Counted from the stretch's first letter, positions 1 through 7,425 are shown. The stretch is DNA of 13,443 nucleotides from Myxococcales bacterium (GCA_003155465.1 PMCR01000186.1:1-13443); one strand, 5' to 3'. Notes: a model not told the origin generated them from the letters alone. Program-made: numbers and translations.

Positions 1-314
1 CCGGCCAATCCTGGGCTGCCAGCCGCGCTCGTTGTTCCCCCCACGCTGGTTGTTCCGCCCTCGAGCATGCCTCCACCCTCGGCCGGCTCACCGCCCTCGC
101 TCGTCGTCCCCACCACGCTCAGCGTCCCTCCAGCGCTCACCGCGCCCCCGGAACCAGGCGGGCCCTGTGTAGCCGGCCCGGTGCCACCTGCACCGCCTCC
201 TGGCGTGCCGAGCGCGCCGGGAGGCACGGTCCCCGTGCCATCCGACGAGCAACCAGCCGCATGCCCTGCCGCGACAATCACCGCTCCAAGGATCCAAGTG
301 TTCGAAGTTCTCAT
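1..314 (-). CDS. Gly/Thr-rich lipoprotein, N-terminal part (runs off left edge)
   Basis: This reading frame starts at an ATG whose first base is 314 and stays open for 104 codons to the window edge. A strong Shine-Dalgarno GGAGGT (rc of 318-323) lies just upstream and fixes the start. The N-terminus has a short polar head (MRTSNTW), a hydrophobic run (ILGAVIVAAGHAAG) and Cys22, which fits a signal peptidase II lipoprotein signal with a slightly weak lipobox (AAGC). After the Cys the protein is almost wholly low complexity, rich in Gly, Thr, Ser and Pro, with a six-residue repeat (GGTTS plus one) at the edge. Such tethers are common in large-genome myxobacteria, where they join a lipid anchor to a folded outer domain. 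That domain would lie outside the window, so function is unknown. The plus strand opposite is an artefactual Pro-rich frame. Confidence 0.72.
   Translation of the reverse strand, partial: MRTSNTWILGAVIVAAGHAAGCSSDGTGTVPPGALGTPGGGAGGTGPATQGPPGSGGAVSAGGTLSVVGTTSEGGEPAEGGGMLEGGTTSVGGTTSAAGSPGLA
26..61. repeat. Two 18-bp tandem units inside the lipoprotein gene
   Basis: Units at 26-43 and 44-61 differ at a few bases and encode the GGTTS-type hexapeptide twice on the minus strand. They may be the visible end of a longer array cut by the window edge. Confidence 0.6.
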
Positions 315-333
315 GCTACCTCCAATCGATTTC

Positions 334-343
334 TGACGCGTCA
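334..343. promoter_or_regulatory. Perfect palindrome TGACGCGTCA, possible operator
   Basis: TGACGCGTCA is a perfect 10-bp palindrome. It sits 20 bp upstream of the lipoprotein start codon, where a repressor could block its transcription. Flanking TTC and CAGAA add only imperfect symmetry. No second copy was noticed, so an operator role is speculative. Confidence 0.22.
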
Positions 344-484
344 CAGAAAACGAATCGCATTCAACCGTCAGCCCGGTTGTCTCAATTGCTGGTGCTCTTC
401 TCAATGTATCCCATGATCTCGACTATTCCACTCGACCTAGTGACATTTGATGACGTTTTTCGTTGTTCGTCTCGCTCTTTGTCT

Positions 485-512
485 TTGAGTCCATCTAGTC
501 TTGATGCATTAT
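485..512 (+). promoter_or_regulatory. Candidate sigma-70-type promoter for the gene at 574
   Basis: TTGAGT (485-490), a 16-bp spacer and CATTAT (507-512) each match the consensus hexamers at four of six positions, in the most AT-rich part of the gap. The start site would fall near 519, giving a leader of about 55 nt. This is weak evidence alone. Confidence 0.25.
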
Positions 513-573
513 CTTCTGAGCCATGGAGCTTCTGGCCCTGCGCGGTATTGACTGACGTTGAGAAAGAACGGCC

Positions 574-1326
574 ATGCTTCTTGTCATTGCCAAGGCTCCC
601 AAGGATCCGCTGGCCTGGACGCGAGGAGCGCGTCTTGCAGGCCTGCCTCCTGCTGACTTTTCGCGTCGCCTGGTTGGACTCCTTCCGCGCGTACTGCTGG
701 CAGCAGCCCCGGCCGATCAGGTCGGAGCCCTTGCGGACGGGTTCGAGTCGCTTGGCTTTGCGGCGTTCTCGTGCGATTCGGCAGCTGCGCCAGACGACGA
801 CGATCGGTTGCTGGTTCGGGGCATCGAGATGCAGGCCGGCGCCCTCGTGCTCCTGGACGGAAAAGGTGGCCGCCACGCCTGCGCCGGGGCGACAGTGTCG
901 CTGGTTCAGCGCGGTGTACGCGTGACCACGACCAGCGAAACCGTCAAGACCAATGAGCGCCGTCTGGACATTGGCAAGGCTCTTCTCTCAGGTGGCCTCA
1001 TGTTGACCAGCAAGATCCAGAAGCAGTCGGTCAGAACCGAGGAGACCCGCGAGTCTTTTCTCTTGCTGCAGCGGAACGACGGAGAACCAGATGCGATCAT
1101 GTACGAACGGCGGGTCGACTATCGCTTCCTGGGCGCTGACAAGCAGCCCGCCAGCCACGCCAACCTGGAGCAAACACTGTCTCGCCTGCACGCCCTGGCT
1201 CCCCATGCGCCCATCGACGATCGGGTGGCGAGGCCGGGGTTTGTAACTGGCCTGCCCCTCGCGTCGTCCGACCCTGTGGATCTCGCGCTGTACCTCGTCA
1301 CGCTGGCCCGCACCCGCGGACTTTGA
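574..1326 (+). CDS. Conserved-looking protein of unknown function, 250 aa
   Basis: I do not recognise a named family. The protein has no signal peptide or membrane segment and is probably cytoplasmic. Residues about 3-80 look like a compact alpha/beta unit: a stretch resembling ARLAGLPPADFSRRL, then GLLPRVLLAAAPADQV and an amphipathic helix leading to GFESLGFAAFSCD. This recalls small modules with an L7/L12-like fold (inference). Residues about 80-190 look mostly beta, with paired strands (GALVLLDGK, ATVSLVQRGVRVTTTSET, FLLLQRNDG, VDYRFLG). The C-terminal 60 residues are helical. The ATG at 574 follows a purine-rich GAGAAAGAA, an acceptable weak ribosome-binding site. The next gene begins 45 bases after the stop, so the gene may lead the block ending in the sigma/anti-sigma operon, but no functional link can be shown. 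Confidence 0.72.
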   Translation: MLLVIAKAPKDPLAWTRGARLAGLPPADFSRRLVGLLPRVLLAAAPADQVGALADGFESLGFAAFSCDSAAAPDDDDRLLVRGIEMQAGALVLLDGKGGRHACAGATVSLVQRGVRVTTTSETVKTNERRLDIGKALLSGGLMLTSKIQKQSVRTEETRESFLLLQRNDGEPDAIMYERRVDYRFLGADKQPASHANLEQTLSRLHALAPHAPIDDRVARPGFVTGLPLASSDPVDLALYLVTLARTRGL

Positions 1327-1338
1327 GATCCTTTTCTC

Positions 1339-1366
1339 CCCTCCTGCGTTCAACACCGCAGGAGGG
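1339..1366 (+). promoter_or_regulatory. Perfect 10-bp hairpin enclosing the Shine-Dalgarno of the next gene
   Basis: CCCTCCTGCG (1339-1348) and CGCAGGAGGG (1357-1366) are exact inverted repeats around an 8-nt loop. The right arm contains AGGAGG (1360-1365), the ribosome-binding site of the gene starting at 1372. The left arm is therefore a perfect anti-Shine-Dalgarno. No U run follows, so it is a poor intrinsic terminator. A translational switch, or coupling to ribosomes finishing the gene that stops at 1326, is the better reading. Confidence 0.55.
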
Positions 1367-1371
1367 TTGCC

Positions 1372-2361
1372 ATGAAGAAGAACACGAGAAGCTCTTGCAG
1401 TCCTGTTCGCGCTAGTCGCATTGCGTTTGCGGTGGCCGGGTTCGTTGCCTGCGCGGCACCGACCCGCAACGCGGAAAGCCGGCCGCTGCGGCCCGAGGCT
1501 GGAGGGTACGAGGTGGAGGTACTGGTGGACGGCACGCGTGCGCAGAGCTTCTGGCACGAAGCCGAGACCTTCGTCCTCGGCCACCTGGGCGATCGCTACA
1601 CCATCCGCGTGAGCAACCATACCGGCCGCCGCGTGGAGGCCGTGGTTTCTGTCGACGGCCGCGACGTGATCGACGGCAAGCCAGGGGACTTTGCCAGGAA
1701 GAGCGGCTACCTGGTTCCCGCCTGGGGTCAGGTCGAAATCGACGGCTGGCGGCTTTCCCAGCAGCAAGCCGCGGCCTTCAGGTTCGCTTCGGTGGCCGAT
1801 TCATACGCAGCCCGCATGGGCGGCGCGCGCAACGTGGGCGTCATCGGCGTGGCGATCTTCCCGGAACGCCTGTACCGGCCGCTGCCGCGTCCCATCTATC
1901 CCGCCGTTCCCTATCGCTATGAGGATGAACTCCGTTTCGATGGCCACAGCAGCCATGGCTTCGGCAACAACGCCCTCGGGGCGGCCCCGGCTCCTCGCAG
2001 CAGCGCTCCTGCGCAGGCGCAGGCCGAACCCGCGGATGATCTGCGGCCAGAGACCAAGGCCAAGAGTGCGGCTGGCGAAGCGTACGCCGCGCGCCGCGCG
2101 CGCCCGGGCCTGGGCACCGAGTTCGGCGAGGCGGTTTCGTCACAGATTCGCGAGGTCGAGTTCGTTCGCGCCAATCACAGCGAACCGGCTGCGGTGCTGG
2201 GTCTGCGCTACAACGATCGCGCCGGATTGATTGCCATGGGCATCGACGTGGACGGCCCCTGGTGCTGTTCGGACGATGCGAGCCTGCGTCGCACGGCCGA
2301 CCCGTTCCCGGTGTCGCACACCCGTTACGCCCGGCCCCCGTCGGGTTGGCAACAGTATTGA
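1372..2361 (+). CDS. Exported protein of an uncharacterised proteobacterial family, 329 aa
   Basis: The N-terminus has basic residues (MKKNTRSS) and a hydrophobic run (IAFAVAGFVACAA). Cys27 in FVAC could be a weak lipobox, otherwise signal peptidase I is likely. Residues about 46-165 contain a recurring family pattern that I recall from other bacteria: VEVLVDG, then a Tyr/Ile strand YTIRVSNHTGRRVEAVVSVDG, VIDGKPGD, a YLVPAWG...IDGWR element, and SYAARMGG.RNVGVIGVAIF. It looks like a beta-sandwich. A Pro/Ala linker (about 165-240) leads to a second conserved patch, GLGTEFGE.V.S..REVEFVRA, ending in LRYNDRAGLIAMGI. No function is established to my knowledge. The ATG has an ideal AGGAGG six bases upstream, locked in a hairpin. 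The ECF sigma gene follows after 50 bases, which suggests an envelope role, possibly as a target of that sigma factor. Confidence 0.75.
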   Translation: MKKNTRSSCSPVRASRIAFAVAGFVACAAPTRNAESRPLRPEAGGYEVEVLVDGTRAQSFWHEAETFVLGHLGDRYTIRVSNHTGRRVEAVVSVDGRDVIDGKPGDFARKSGYLVPAWGQVEIDGWRLSQQQAAAFRFASVADSYAARMGGARNVGVIGVAIFPERLYRPLPRPIYPAVPYRYEDELRFDGHSSHGFGNNALGAAPAPRSSAPAQAQAEPADDLRPETKAKSAAGEAYAARRARPGLGTEFGEAVSSQIREVEFVRANHSEPAAVLGLRYNDRAGLIAMGIDVDGPWCCSDDASLRRTADPFPVSHTRYARPPSGWQQY

Positions 2362-2370
2362 GCGATGGAC

Positions 2371-2399
2371 TTGGGCGAGGTGGCAGTCACCTGTAGACT
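2371..2399 (+). promoter_or_regulatory. Candidate promoter just before the ECF sigma gene
   Basis: TTGGGC (2371-2376), a 17-bp spacer and TAGACT (2394-2399) precede the ATG at 2412 by 12 nt. The -10 matches consensus at four of six positions and is the same hexamer as before the gene at 9412. The predicted leader is only a few bases, and no Shine-Dalgarno is visible there. Confidence 0.3.
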
Positions 2400-2411
2400 G
2401 CTGCCTTGCCT

Positions 2412-3026
2412 ATGACCGATGAGGCTCTCATGGCTGCCTACCAAACAGGCGACCTTGCCGCGTTCGGCGAGCTGGTGGCACGCCATGAGAAGCGCTTGTG
2501 GAACTTCCTGCGGCGTTTCGTGCAAGACAAGGCAACGGCCGAAGATCTTCTGCAAGAGGTTTTCCTGCGCGTGGTGAAGAGCGCGGTGCAATGGCAACCC
2601 TCGGCCAAGGTTTCCACCTGGCTCTTCACCATCGCGCGTAACTTGTGCACGGACCAGGCCAGGCGGGCCGAGTTCCGCCAGGCCGAATCGCTGGATCAAG
2701 CCAGGGCTGGCGAGGAGGGCTCGGGCCTGCGACGGATTGATCGGGTCGCGGCGGTCTCGGGCGATACGGAGACCGAGGTGATGGGCCGTGAGATCGCTCT
2801 GCTGGTGGATCGCGCCGTGGGCGAATTGCCGGTGGAACAGCGCGAGGTCTTTCTGATGCGGGAGGTGATGGACATGTCGTTCGCGGAGATCGCGGCCCAA
2901 GTGGGCGCCAGCGAGCCCACCGTCAAGAGCCGCATGCGCTATGCCCTGCAGCGACTGCGGTCTAGGCTGGGCGAGTTGCACGAAGCAACCGGCACGGGTG
3001 CCGCTTCCGCCGAGGGGACGCCATGA
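2412..3026 (+). CDS. ECF-type RNA polymerase sigma factor, 204 aa
   Basis: This protein directs core RNA polymerase to a specific promoter set in response to a signal relayed by its anti-sigma factor. Region 2 spans about residues 15-85: AAFGELVARHEKRLWNFLRR, then the core-binding EDLLQEVFLRV and the -10-reading helix WLFTIARNLCTDQARR. An acidic linker (about 90-125) leads to region 4 (about 137-187) with ELPVEQREVFLMREV and the helix-turn-helix FAEIAAQVGASEPTVKSRM. Length is normal for the family. I chose ATG 2412 over TTG 2406 because MTDEALMAAY is a typical ECF start. Neither has a good ribosome-binding site, which fits a near-leaderless mRNA. The stop overlaps the start of the anti-sigma gene, so the two are translationally coupled. 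The ECF group cannot be assigned from sequence reading alone. Confidence 0.95.
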   Translation: MTDEALMAAYQTGDLAAFGELVARHEKRLWNFLRRFVQDKATAEDLLQEVFLRVVKSAVQWQPSAKVSTWLFTIARNLCTDQARRAEFRQAESLDQARAGEEGSGLRRIDRVAAVSGDTETEVMGREIALLVDRAVGELPVEQREVFLMREVMDMSFAEIAAQVGASEPTVKSRMRYALQRLRSRLGELHEATGTGAASAEGTP

Positions 3027-4414
3027 AGTGCAGCGATGTCTCTTCTCTCTTGGTCGATTTCCTCTATGAGGAAATGCCCGCGGCCGAGCGCCGCGATTTC
3101 CTGGCGCATATCGACGGCTGTGCCTCGTGCAGCGCCGAGGTGAAGGCCATGTCATCCACCCTGGGACATGCGCGGGCGGCCCTGCGCGGCCCCCTGGCCG
3201 AGGAGCCCCCTTCGCGCATGCGAACACGGATACTGGAGACCGCCGAAGCGGCTGCGGCGGTCCAAACAGCTAACAGCGCGAAACCACCGGCGACGCGCGT
3301 TCCCCAGCCCGAGGGCTTCTTCTCACGTCTCCGGAGAACACCGTGGCTTGTTCCTGCCCTGGGCGCTGCGAGCGTGGCAACCGTGGTCTTGCTGGTCAAG
3401 GTCATCAAGAACCCGCAGGTGCTTCCAGAGCAGAGACCGGCCGCAGCCGAGATCCTCGCTCCGCCCGCGGCCGAGCCCCTGCGGCAAGCCCAGCCGCAAC
3501 CCGAGGCAGAGCTCAAGCGGGCCTTTTCGCCACCCTCGACGCTGAGGCTGGCCAAGAAATCGCCTGCCGAACCCGACGACGACTCTCACGCCCAGGCGAG
3601 ACACGCGGTTGCCGCTGCCAAGCCCCGTGCAGCAACGCTCTCACCCAGCAACCTGGCCACCTCCGGACGACGACTTGCCCAATACTACGATGGATTTCTG
3701 GGCGAGGAAGACCAGGTCCAGGCGCGGGCGCCAACCGGCGAAGCCAAGACGGGCAAAGGCGGGCTCAGCGCCGCTGCGCCCGGCAAGGCGCCTGCGGCCG
3801 CAATCGCTAGACAGCCGCCAGCGCCGACGACACCTGCTGACAAGGACGAGGCCATCCGAGGCCCTGCGTCGAAGTCTCTGGCCGACGACAGGAGCGGCGC
3901 ATCCGGCGCTGGCGCTGGTTCGGCAAATCGCTGGGCTGAGCCGCCACCACCGCGCCCTGCCGAAACGCCAGCCGCCTTTGCAGCGACGCCGGTTGGCGCT
4001 GCGCCACCGCAAGCCACGAAGGCGGAACGCGTCCCGGTCTATGAGGACCGAATGGACAGCGCCCGTTCAGAGCCAGCCCGCCCAGCCGAGCGGGTCAAGG
4101 CCGAGGCGCCGGTTCGCGCACCTGCGGCCCGGCCCGCCGCCCAGGCCGAGACGCCGGCGGACATGAAGAAGGCCACTGAGAGCAAGCAGAGCATCTCCTT
4201 CGAGGAGCGCGTGCGAAAGGCCGAGAAGCTCTTCGCCGAAAAGAAGTGGGCCGAGGCTGCGGCAGCCTTCCGCGCCCTTCTCGCGCAGGCTCCCTCCAAC
4301 CCGGCTGCCAAGACCTGGCGGGAACGCGTGGCTGCGGCAGAGTCGGCACAGGAACCGGCGCGCGCCGTGAAGGCCAAGGCCAAGATCTCGAACGATGCCC
4401 TCGACGGCCTCTAG
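3023..4414 (+). CDS. Membrane zinc-type anti-sigma factor with C-terminal TPR-like unit, 463 aa
   Basis: The N-terminal 45 residues form a zinc anti-sigma domain (zf-HC2 type): Cys3, then His29-x3-Cys33-x2-Cys36 in HIDGCASC. In this family the domain binds and holds the cognate sigma factor. A single membrane helix at about residues 107-127 (WLVPALGAASVATVVLLVKV) follows basic RLRR, placing the N-terminus in the cytoplasm. About 260 residues of Ala/Pro/Gln-rich, disordered-looking periplasmic sequence follow, then residues about 394-440 (EKLFAEKKWAEAAAAFRALL, then QAPSNPAA) resemble one TPR unit. The start overlaps the sigma stop as ATGA, with GAGGGG just upstream. The protein is much longer than a minimal anti-sigma factor, so the outer part probably senses or binds an envelope partner. 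No protease site or known sensor domain is visible, so the signal is unknown. Confidence 0.9.
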   Translation: MKCSDVSSLLVDFLYEEMPAAERRDFLAHIDGCASCSAEVKAMSSTLGHARAALRGPLAEEPPSRMRTRILETAEAAAAVQTANSAKPPATRVPQPEGFFSRLRRTPWLVPALGAASVATVVLLVKVIKNPQVLPEQRPAAAEILAPPAAEPLRQAQPQPEAELKRAFSPPSTLRLAKKSPAEPDDDSHAQARHAVAAAKPRAATLSPSNLATSGRRLAQYYDGFLGEEDQVQARAPTGEAKTGKGGLSAAAPGKAPAAAIARQPPAPTTPADKDEAIRGPASKSLADDRSGASGAGAGSANRWAEPPPPRPAETPAAFAATPVGAAPPQATKAERVPVYEDRMDSARSEPARPAERVKAEAPVRAPAARPAAQAETPADMKKATESKQSISFEERVRKAEKLFAEKKWAEAAAAFRALLAQAPSNPAAKTWRERVAAAESAQEPARAVKAKAKISNDALDGL

Positions 4415-4415
4415 T

Positions 4416-4428
4416 CCGAGGCGCTCGG
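4416..4428 (+). other. Small hairpin directly after the anti-sigma stop codon
   Basis: CCGAG and CTCGG pair around a 3-nt loop, starting two bases after the TAG. No U run follows, so it is not a classical terminator. It would cover the GAGG at 4418-4421, the only ribosome-binding-like motif for a TTG start at 4432. Confidence 0.3.
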
Positions 4429-4503
4429 CTGTTGGACCGAAGGCTACGCCCCGCGCTTGCGTCGCTTGACCGGCGCAAGCTCAAGCGCTATCGAACTGTC
4501 ATC

Positions 4504-7032
4504 GTGTTTTCCTATCGCCAGTTCCCATTCCTTGCCCTGACGTCCACCTGGCTCCTGCTCGCGGATCCCCGCGCGGCTTTCGCTTGGGAAGCCGCCACCG
4601 ATGCTTCCGCCGCCATTGAGATCCGCGACGGCGGCAAGACGGTTGCGAGCTTTTCGCCCAAGACGCCGAAAGAAGGGCGCGGCCTGCCCATTGTCCGGCC
4701 TGTCTCTGTGGCCGGTCACCGCGTCCTGGAAGTGCGCATCCCCACCCTCGGCGAAGGCCCCAAGCGCGAAGAGGTCTGGGTCGCTGAACTTCCCGGCAAG
4801 AACGTCATCTGGTGGGACGAGGCTGGCGCGCTCGACGTCGACGGCGAGACTGCCCAGCAAATCGTCGTGACCGAGAAGGGCATCGAGCAGTTCCAGACCG
4901 CCGCCCGATTGCACCGCTGTGACGGGGTGCCGGCGCAGTTGTTCCGGCGGGCGTGGGATTTCGCCAGCCGTCGCTTCAGGCCCGAGCCCCCTGCCCTGCC
5001 GGGAGCCGCGCCTCTTGCCATCAAGGCCCACCGGGGCGATGCGCGGATGCCAGCCGGAAAGCCTGTGGGTGGCTTTCACTTCCACGTGGTCTCGAGTTCA
5101 GCCGGAGTGAACGGCGATGTTCGCCGACTCTCTACGCCCGCCGCGGTTAGCGATGACGACCCTTCCACGGTCTGGGCCGCCGACTCCCGCGACGGCCGGG
5201 GCGAGTTCTTCACCGCACGTTCCAGCGCAGGATTTGCTATCACCGGTCTCAAGATCCTGCCCGGAGACACCCGGAGCGCGCAGACATTCGCCGCCGCAGC
5301 CCGACCCCGCCGTCTGACCCTGCTCTTCGGTCGCGGTGCAGATCAAAGCATCGACGTCGACCTGGCCGAGGATTCGGACGGCGGCGCCAGGCGGTTTCGA
5401 CAGCCATTCTGGATCCCCTTGCCTAAACCCATCGGCTCGAGCTGCCTTACGGTGATGGTTCGCGAGGTCACATCCGGCCGTGCGGCCACGGCCATCGCCG
5501 ACATGGCTGTCATGACCGAGATCGACGGACCGCAAGCCGTCGACCGCCTGGTGGCTGACCTGGCTGCCGGCACTTCTTGCGAGACACGCCGGCCCTTGCT
5601 GGTTTCGATCGGCGGATCCGCCCTCGACAAGGTGACGACCGCGCTGGCCAGCAGCCCTGCGGGATCGGGGCGTGCCTGTCTGATCGAGACTGTGGCCGCG
5701 CTGATGCCCGCGCCCAGCGCGACGAACTCGCAGCCGGTCGCCCCTGCACTGGCATCGGCGCTGGCCGCGGCCCTGGTCGCGGCAACGCCCGACGAAGAGA
5801 AGATCATCTTCCAGCTTCTGGCTCGCCTGCAAGAGCCGCCCCTGTCGGCAATTGCCGCTTTGCTGGCTGACGAGAAGCGCGCCGAGCCGGATCGGCTACG
5901 CGCGGCGCACGCCTTGGGCTTGCTTGCCCAACCCGAAGCACGGCGGGCACTGCTGGCCGCCGTGGGCAAGGGCTCGCCAGCTTTACGCGCGGGCTTGCGC
6001 GAGACGGCCGCGGGCTCCAAGCCGCCCTTAGCCCAGGCCGTGCAGGATGCGCTCACCCAGCTTGCGGGCTCTGCGCAGGGACAGCGCGCAGATCTACTTT
6101 TCGTGCTCGCAGCGGCGGCCACGCGCGAGCCGGAGCAGGTCAACGCGGCCATCGAAGTCCTGCACGCCACGCTCGGTGGCAAAGCCAGCTTCGAGGAGCA
6201 GGCCCGCGCCATCCAGGGATTCGGCATGATCCGCAACGCCGCCGCGACCGCTTCCCTGGTGGCCTTCCGCGCCCACGCTTCGGACAGCGTGCTCCGCTTC
6301 TTCGCGACGCGCGAGTTGGCGGGCATCAGCGACCCAGAGGCCGGGCTGGCCCTGCGGGCAGCCCTTCGGGACAACGATCCGCGCGCGCGTGAGGCCGCGG
6401 CGCTGGCCCTGGGCCAACGCCATGACAAGTCGATTGCGCCGGAGATCATCGAAGCGGCCAAACAGGAGCCCTGGCCCTTCGTGCGCCGAGCTGAGGTCAC
6501 TGCGCTCGGTGACCTGTGTGTGCCCGAGGGCAACAAGCTTCTGCTTCGCGCCTACCAGAAAGACGGAGAGGACATCCGCATGGCCGCGCTCATCGGACTG
6601 GCCCACTGCCGCGACCGGCGCGCGTCCGCCCTGCTGGTGCACGTGCTGGGACGGCTGCCCGAGAGCGCCGACATGCGCTCGCTGGCCGCGCGCCTACTGG
6701 CCGACATGAATGACCCACGGACCACTGCGCGCATGGCAGCCGTACTCAAGCGTCTGCAGACCGAATCGCAATCCGACTTGTCCTTGGAAGGCACCGCCAC
6801 CGAAACGGTAATGGCACTCGCCGCTATCGGTGGGAAAGACTCCGTTGCTGCCGCCGTGGGTTTGCTGGCGGATCCCCGTCCCTCGCTGCAAAAGGCGGGC
6901 GTGCAAGCACTGGGCAGGCTGTGCGATCCCGGCCAGGGCGCCGCGGCACTGCGCACGGCCACCCAGAACAAGGATGAATCCGTCTCGGTCGCAGCCTCGC
7001 TGGCCACAGAGCATTGCCGAAATCTGCGCTAG
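4504..7032 (+). CDS. Exported discoidin-like and HEAT-repeat protein, about 842 aa
   Basis: From GTG 4504 the N-terminus is a good signal peptide (FPFLALTSTWLLLADPRAAFA, likely cut before Trp28). The frame extends further upstream (TTG 4432, and into the anti-sigma gene), but those starts give an overlong head. No good ribosome-binding site supports any choice. After an N-terminal beta-rich region, residues about 175-340 resemble a discoidin/F5-8C-like fold, with SDDDPSTVWAADS followed by strands such as FAITGLKILPGD, a layout typical of carbohydrate- or surface-binding modules. From about residue 350 to the end the protein is helical Ala/Leu-rich HEAT repeats (DPRAREAAALALGQ, IRMAALIGLAHCRDRRAS, DPRPSLQKAGVQALGRLCDP), a protein-binding solenoid. 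It lies 89 bases after the anti-sigma gene, so a role as envelope sensor, partner of the anti-sigma tail or regulated product is plausible but unproven. Confidence 0.8.
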   Translation: MFSYRQFPFLALTSTWLLLADPRAAFAWEAATDASAAIEIRDGGKTVASFSPKTPKEGRGLPIVRPVSVAGHRVLEVRIPTLGEGPKREEVWVAELPGKNVIWWDEAGALDVDGETAQQIVVTEKGIEQFQTAARLHRCDGVPAQLFRRAWDFASRRFRPEPPALPGAAPLAIKAHRGDARMPAGKPVGGFHFHVVSSSAGVNGDVRRLSTPAAVSDDDPSTVWAADSRDGRGEFFTARSSAGFAITGLKILPGDTRSAQTFAAAARPRRLTLLFGRGADQSIDVDLAEDSDGGARRFRQPFWIPLPKPIGSSCLTVMVREVTSGRAATAIADMAVMTEIDGPQAVDRLVADLAAGTSCETRRPLLVSIGGSALDKVTTALASSPAGSGRACLIETVAALMPAPSATNSQPVAPALASALAAALVAATPDEEKIIFQLLARLQEPPLSAIAALLADEKRAEPDRLRAAHALGLLAQPEARRALLAAVGKGSPALRAGLRETAAGSKPPLAQAVQDALTQLAGSAQGQRADLLFVLAAAATREPEQVNAAIEVLHATLGGKASFEEQARAIQGFGMIRNAAATASLVAFRAHASDSVLRFFATRELAGISDPEAGLALRAALRDNDPRAREAAALALGQRHDKSIAPEIIEAAKQEPWPFVRRAEVTALGDLCVPEGNKLLLRAYQKDGEDIRMAALIGLAHCRDRRASALLVHVLGRLPESADMRSLAARLLADMNDPRTTARMAAVLKRLQTESQSDLSLEGTATETVMALAAIGGKDSVAAAVGLLADPRPSLQKAGVQALGRLCDPGQGAAALRTATQNKDESVSVAASLATEHCRNLR

Positions 7033-7071
7033 ACCGACGTATCGCGCGAAAGACGCCAGGAAGAAAGTCTC

Positions 7072-7425
7072 ATGGACGAACTGCAGGATCTCCTCTCCCA
7101 ACTCCGCCAGTTCGTGGCCGAGCGCGACTGGCAACAGTTTCACGATCCCAAGAACCTCGCCATGCTGCTCGCCTCTGAGGCGGGCGAACTGCTCGCAGAA
7201 TATAGATGGGTGCCAAGCGACCAGGCCGACGCAGCATCGCGGGACGGAGAGCGGCGGGCCCGAATCCTGTCCGAGATCGGCGATGTCGGAATCGCGCTGC
7301 TGCTGCTTTGCGAACGCATCGGTGCGGATCCCGTCGCAGCGATGCGCGCCAAGCTGGAGATCAACCGGACCCGCTATCCCACGGATGTGGTGCGCGGCAA
7401 GTCGGATCGGCCTGCGGTGAAATAG
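7072..7425 (+). CDS. MazG-type nucleotide pyrophosphohydrolase, 117 aa
   Basis: This is a small all-helical NTP pyrophosphohydrolase of the MazG/dCTPase (RS21-C6-like) superfamily. Such enzymes hydrolyse nucleoside triphosphates to the monophosphate and pyrophosphate, often cleaning non-canonical dNTPs from the pool. Visible motifs are ERDWQQFHDPKNLAMLLASE (residues 17-36), the metal-binding Glu pair in SEAGELLAE (Glu36, Glu39), the second acidic motif EIGDV (Glu68, Asp71), and the C-terminal KLEINRTRYPTDVVRGK signature that closes the active site. The length is typical for the single-domain form. AGGAAG at 7058-7063 gives a good ribosome-binding site eight bases before the ATG. It begins 39 bases after the HEAT-repeat gene and may be cotranscribed, though its housekeeping job suggests no functional link. 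The precise substrate is not deducible. Confidence 0.92.
   Translation: MDELQDLLSQLRQFVAERDWQQFHDPKNLAMLLASEAGELLAEYRWVPSDQADAASRDGERRARILSEIGDVGIALLLLCERIGADPVAAMRAKLEINRTRYPTDVVRGKSDRPAVK

Larger units (their letters stand above)
315..573. other. Divergent, relatively AT-rich intergenic region
   Basis: This 259-base gap separates the minus-strand lipoprotein start from the plus-strand gene at 574 and should hold both promoters. It is clearly richer in A and T than its surroundings, especially 400-520. It contains the lipoprotein Shine-Dalgarno (318-323), a 10-bp palindrome (334-343) and a candidate plus-strand promoter (485-512). Long frames crossing it on both strands show no coherent protein features, so I read it as non-coding. 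Confidence 0.6.

Noticed and set aside
67..336. Plus-strand 89-aa Pro-rich frame
   Set aside because: It is the complement of the Gly-rich lipoprotein on the minus strand, which has a signal peptide, lipobox and strong ribosome-binding site.
377..925. Overlapping frames of 182 aa (plus) and 164 aa (minus) before and inside the gene at 574
   Set aside because: Compositions rich in Arg, Ser and Cys with no motif. They cross an AT-rich promoter region and lie in other frames of a better-supported gene.
1339..1366. Intrinsic terminator
   Set aside because: The stem is strong but no U run follows it on either strand; burying the ribosome-binding site is the more specific explanation.
988..1767. 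259-aa minus-strand frame
   Set aside because: Lies opposite two good plus-strand genes and across the hairpin between them; no coherent protein features.
2325..3227. 300-aa minus-strand frame
   Set aside because: Shadow of the ECF sigma gene, whose regions 2 and 4 are unmistakable.
4246..4503. N-terminal extension of the HEAT-repeat protein into the anti-sigma gene
   Set aside because: The overlapping part is an out-of-frame reading of the TPR-like end of the anti-sigma factor. A signal peptide begins right after GTG 4504.
5343..6536. 397-aa minus-strand frame
   Set aside because: Ser/Ala/Arg-rich mirror of the HEAT-repeat gene, without motifs; typical of antisense frames in GC-rich DNA.
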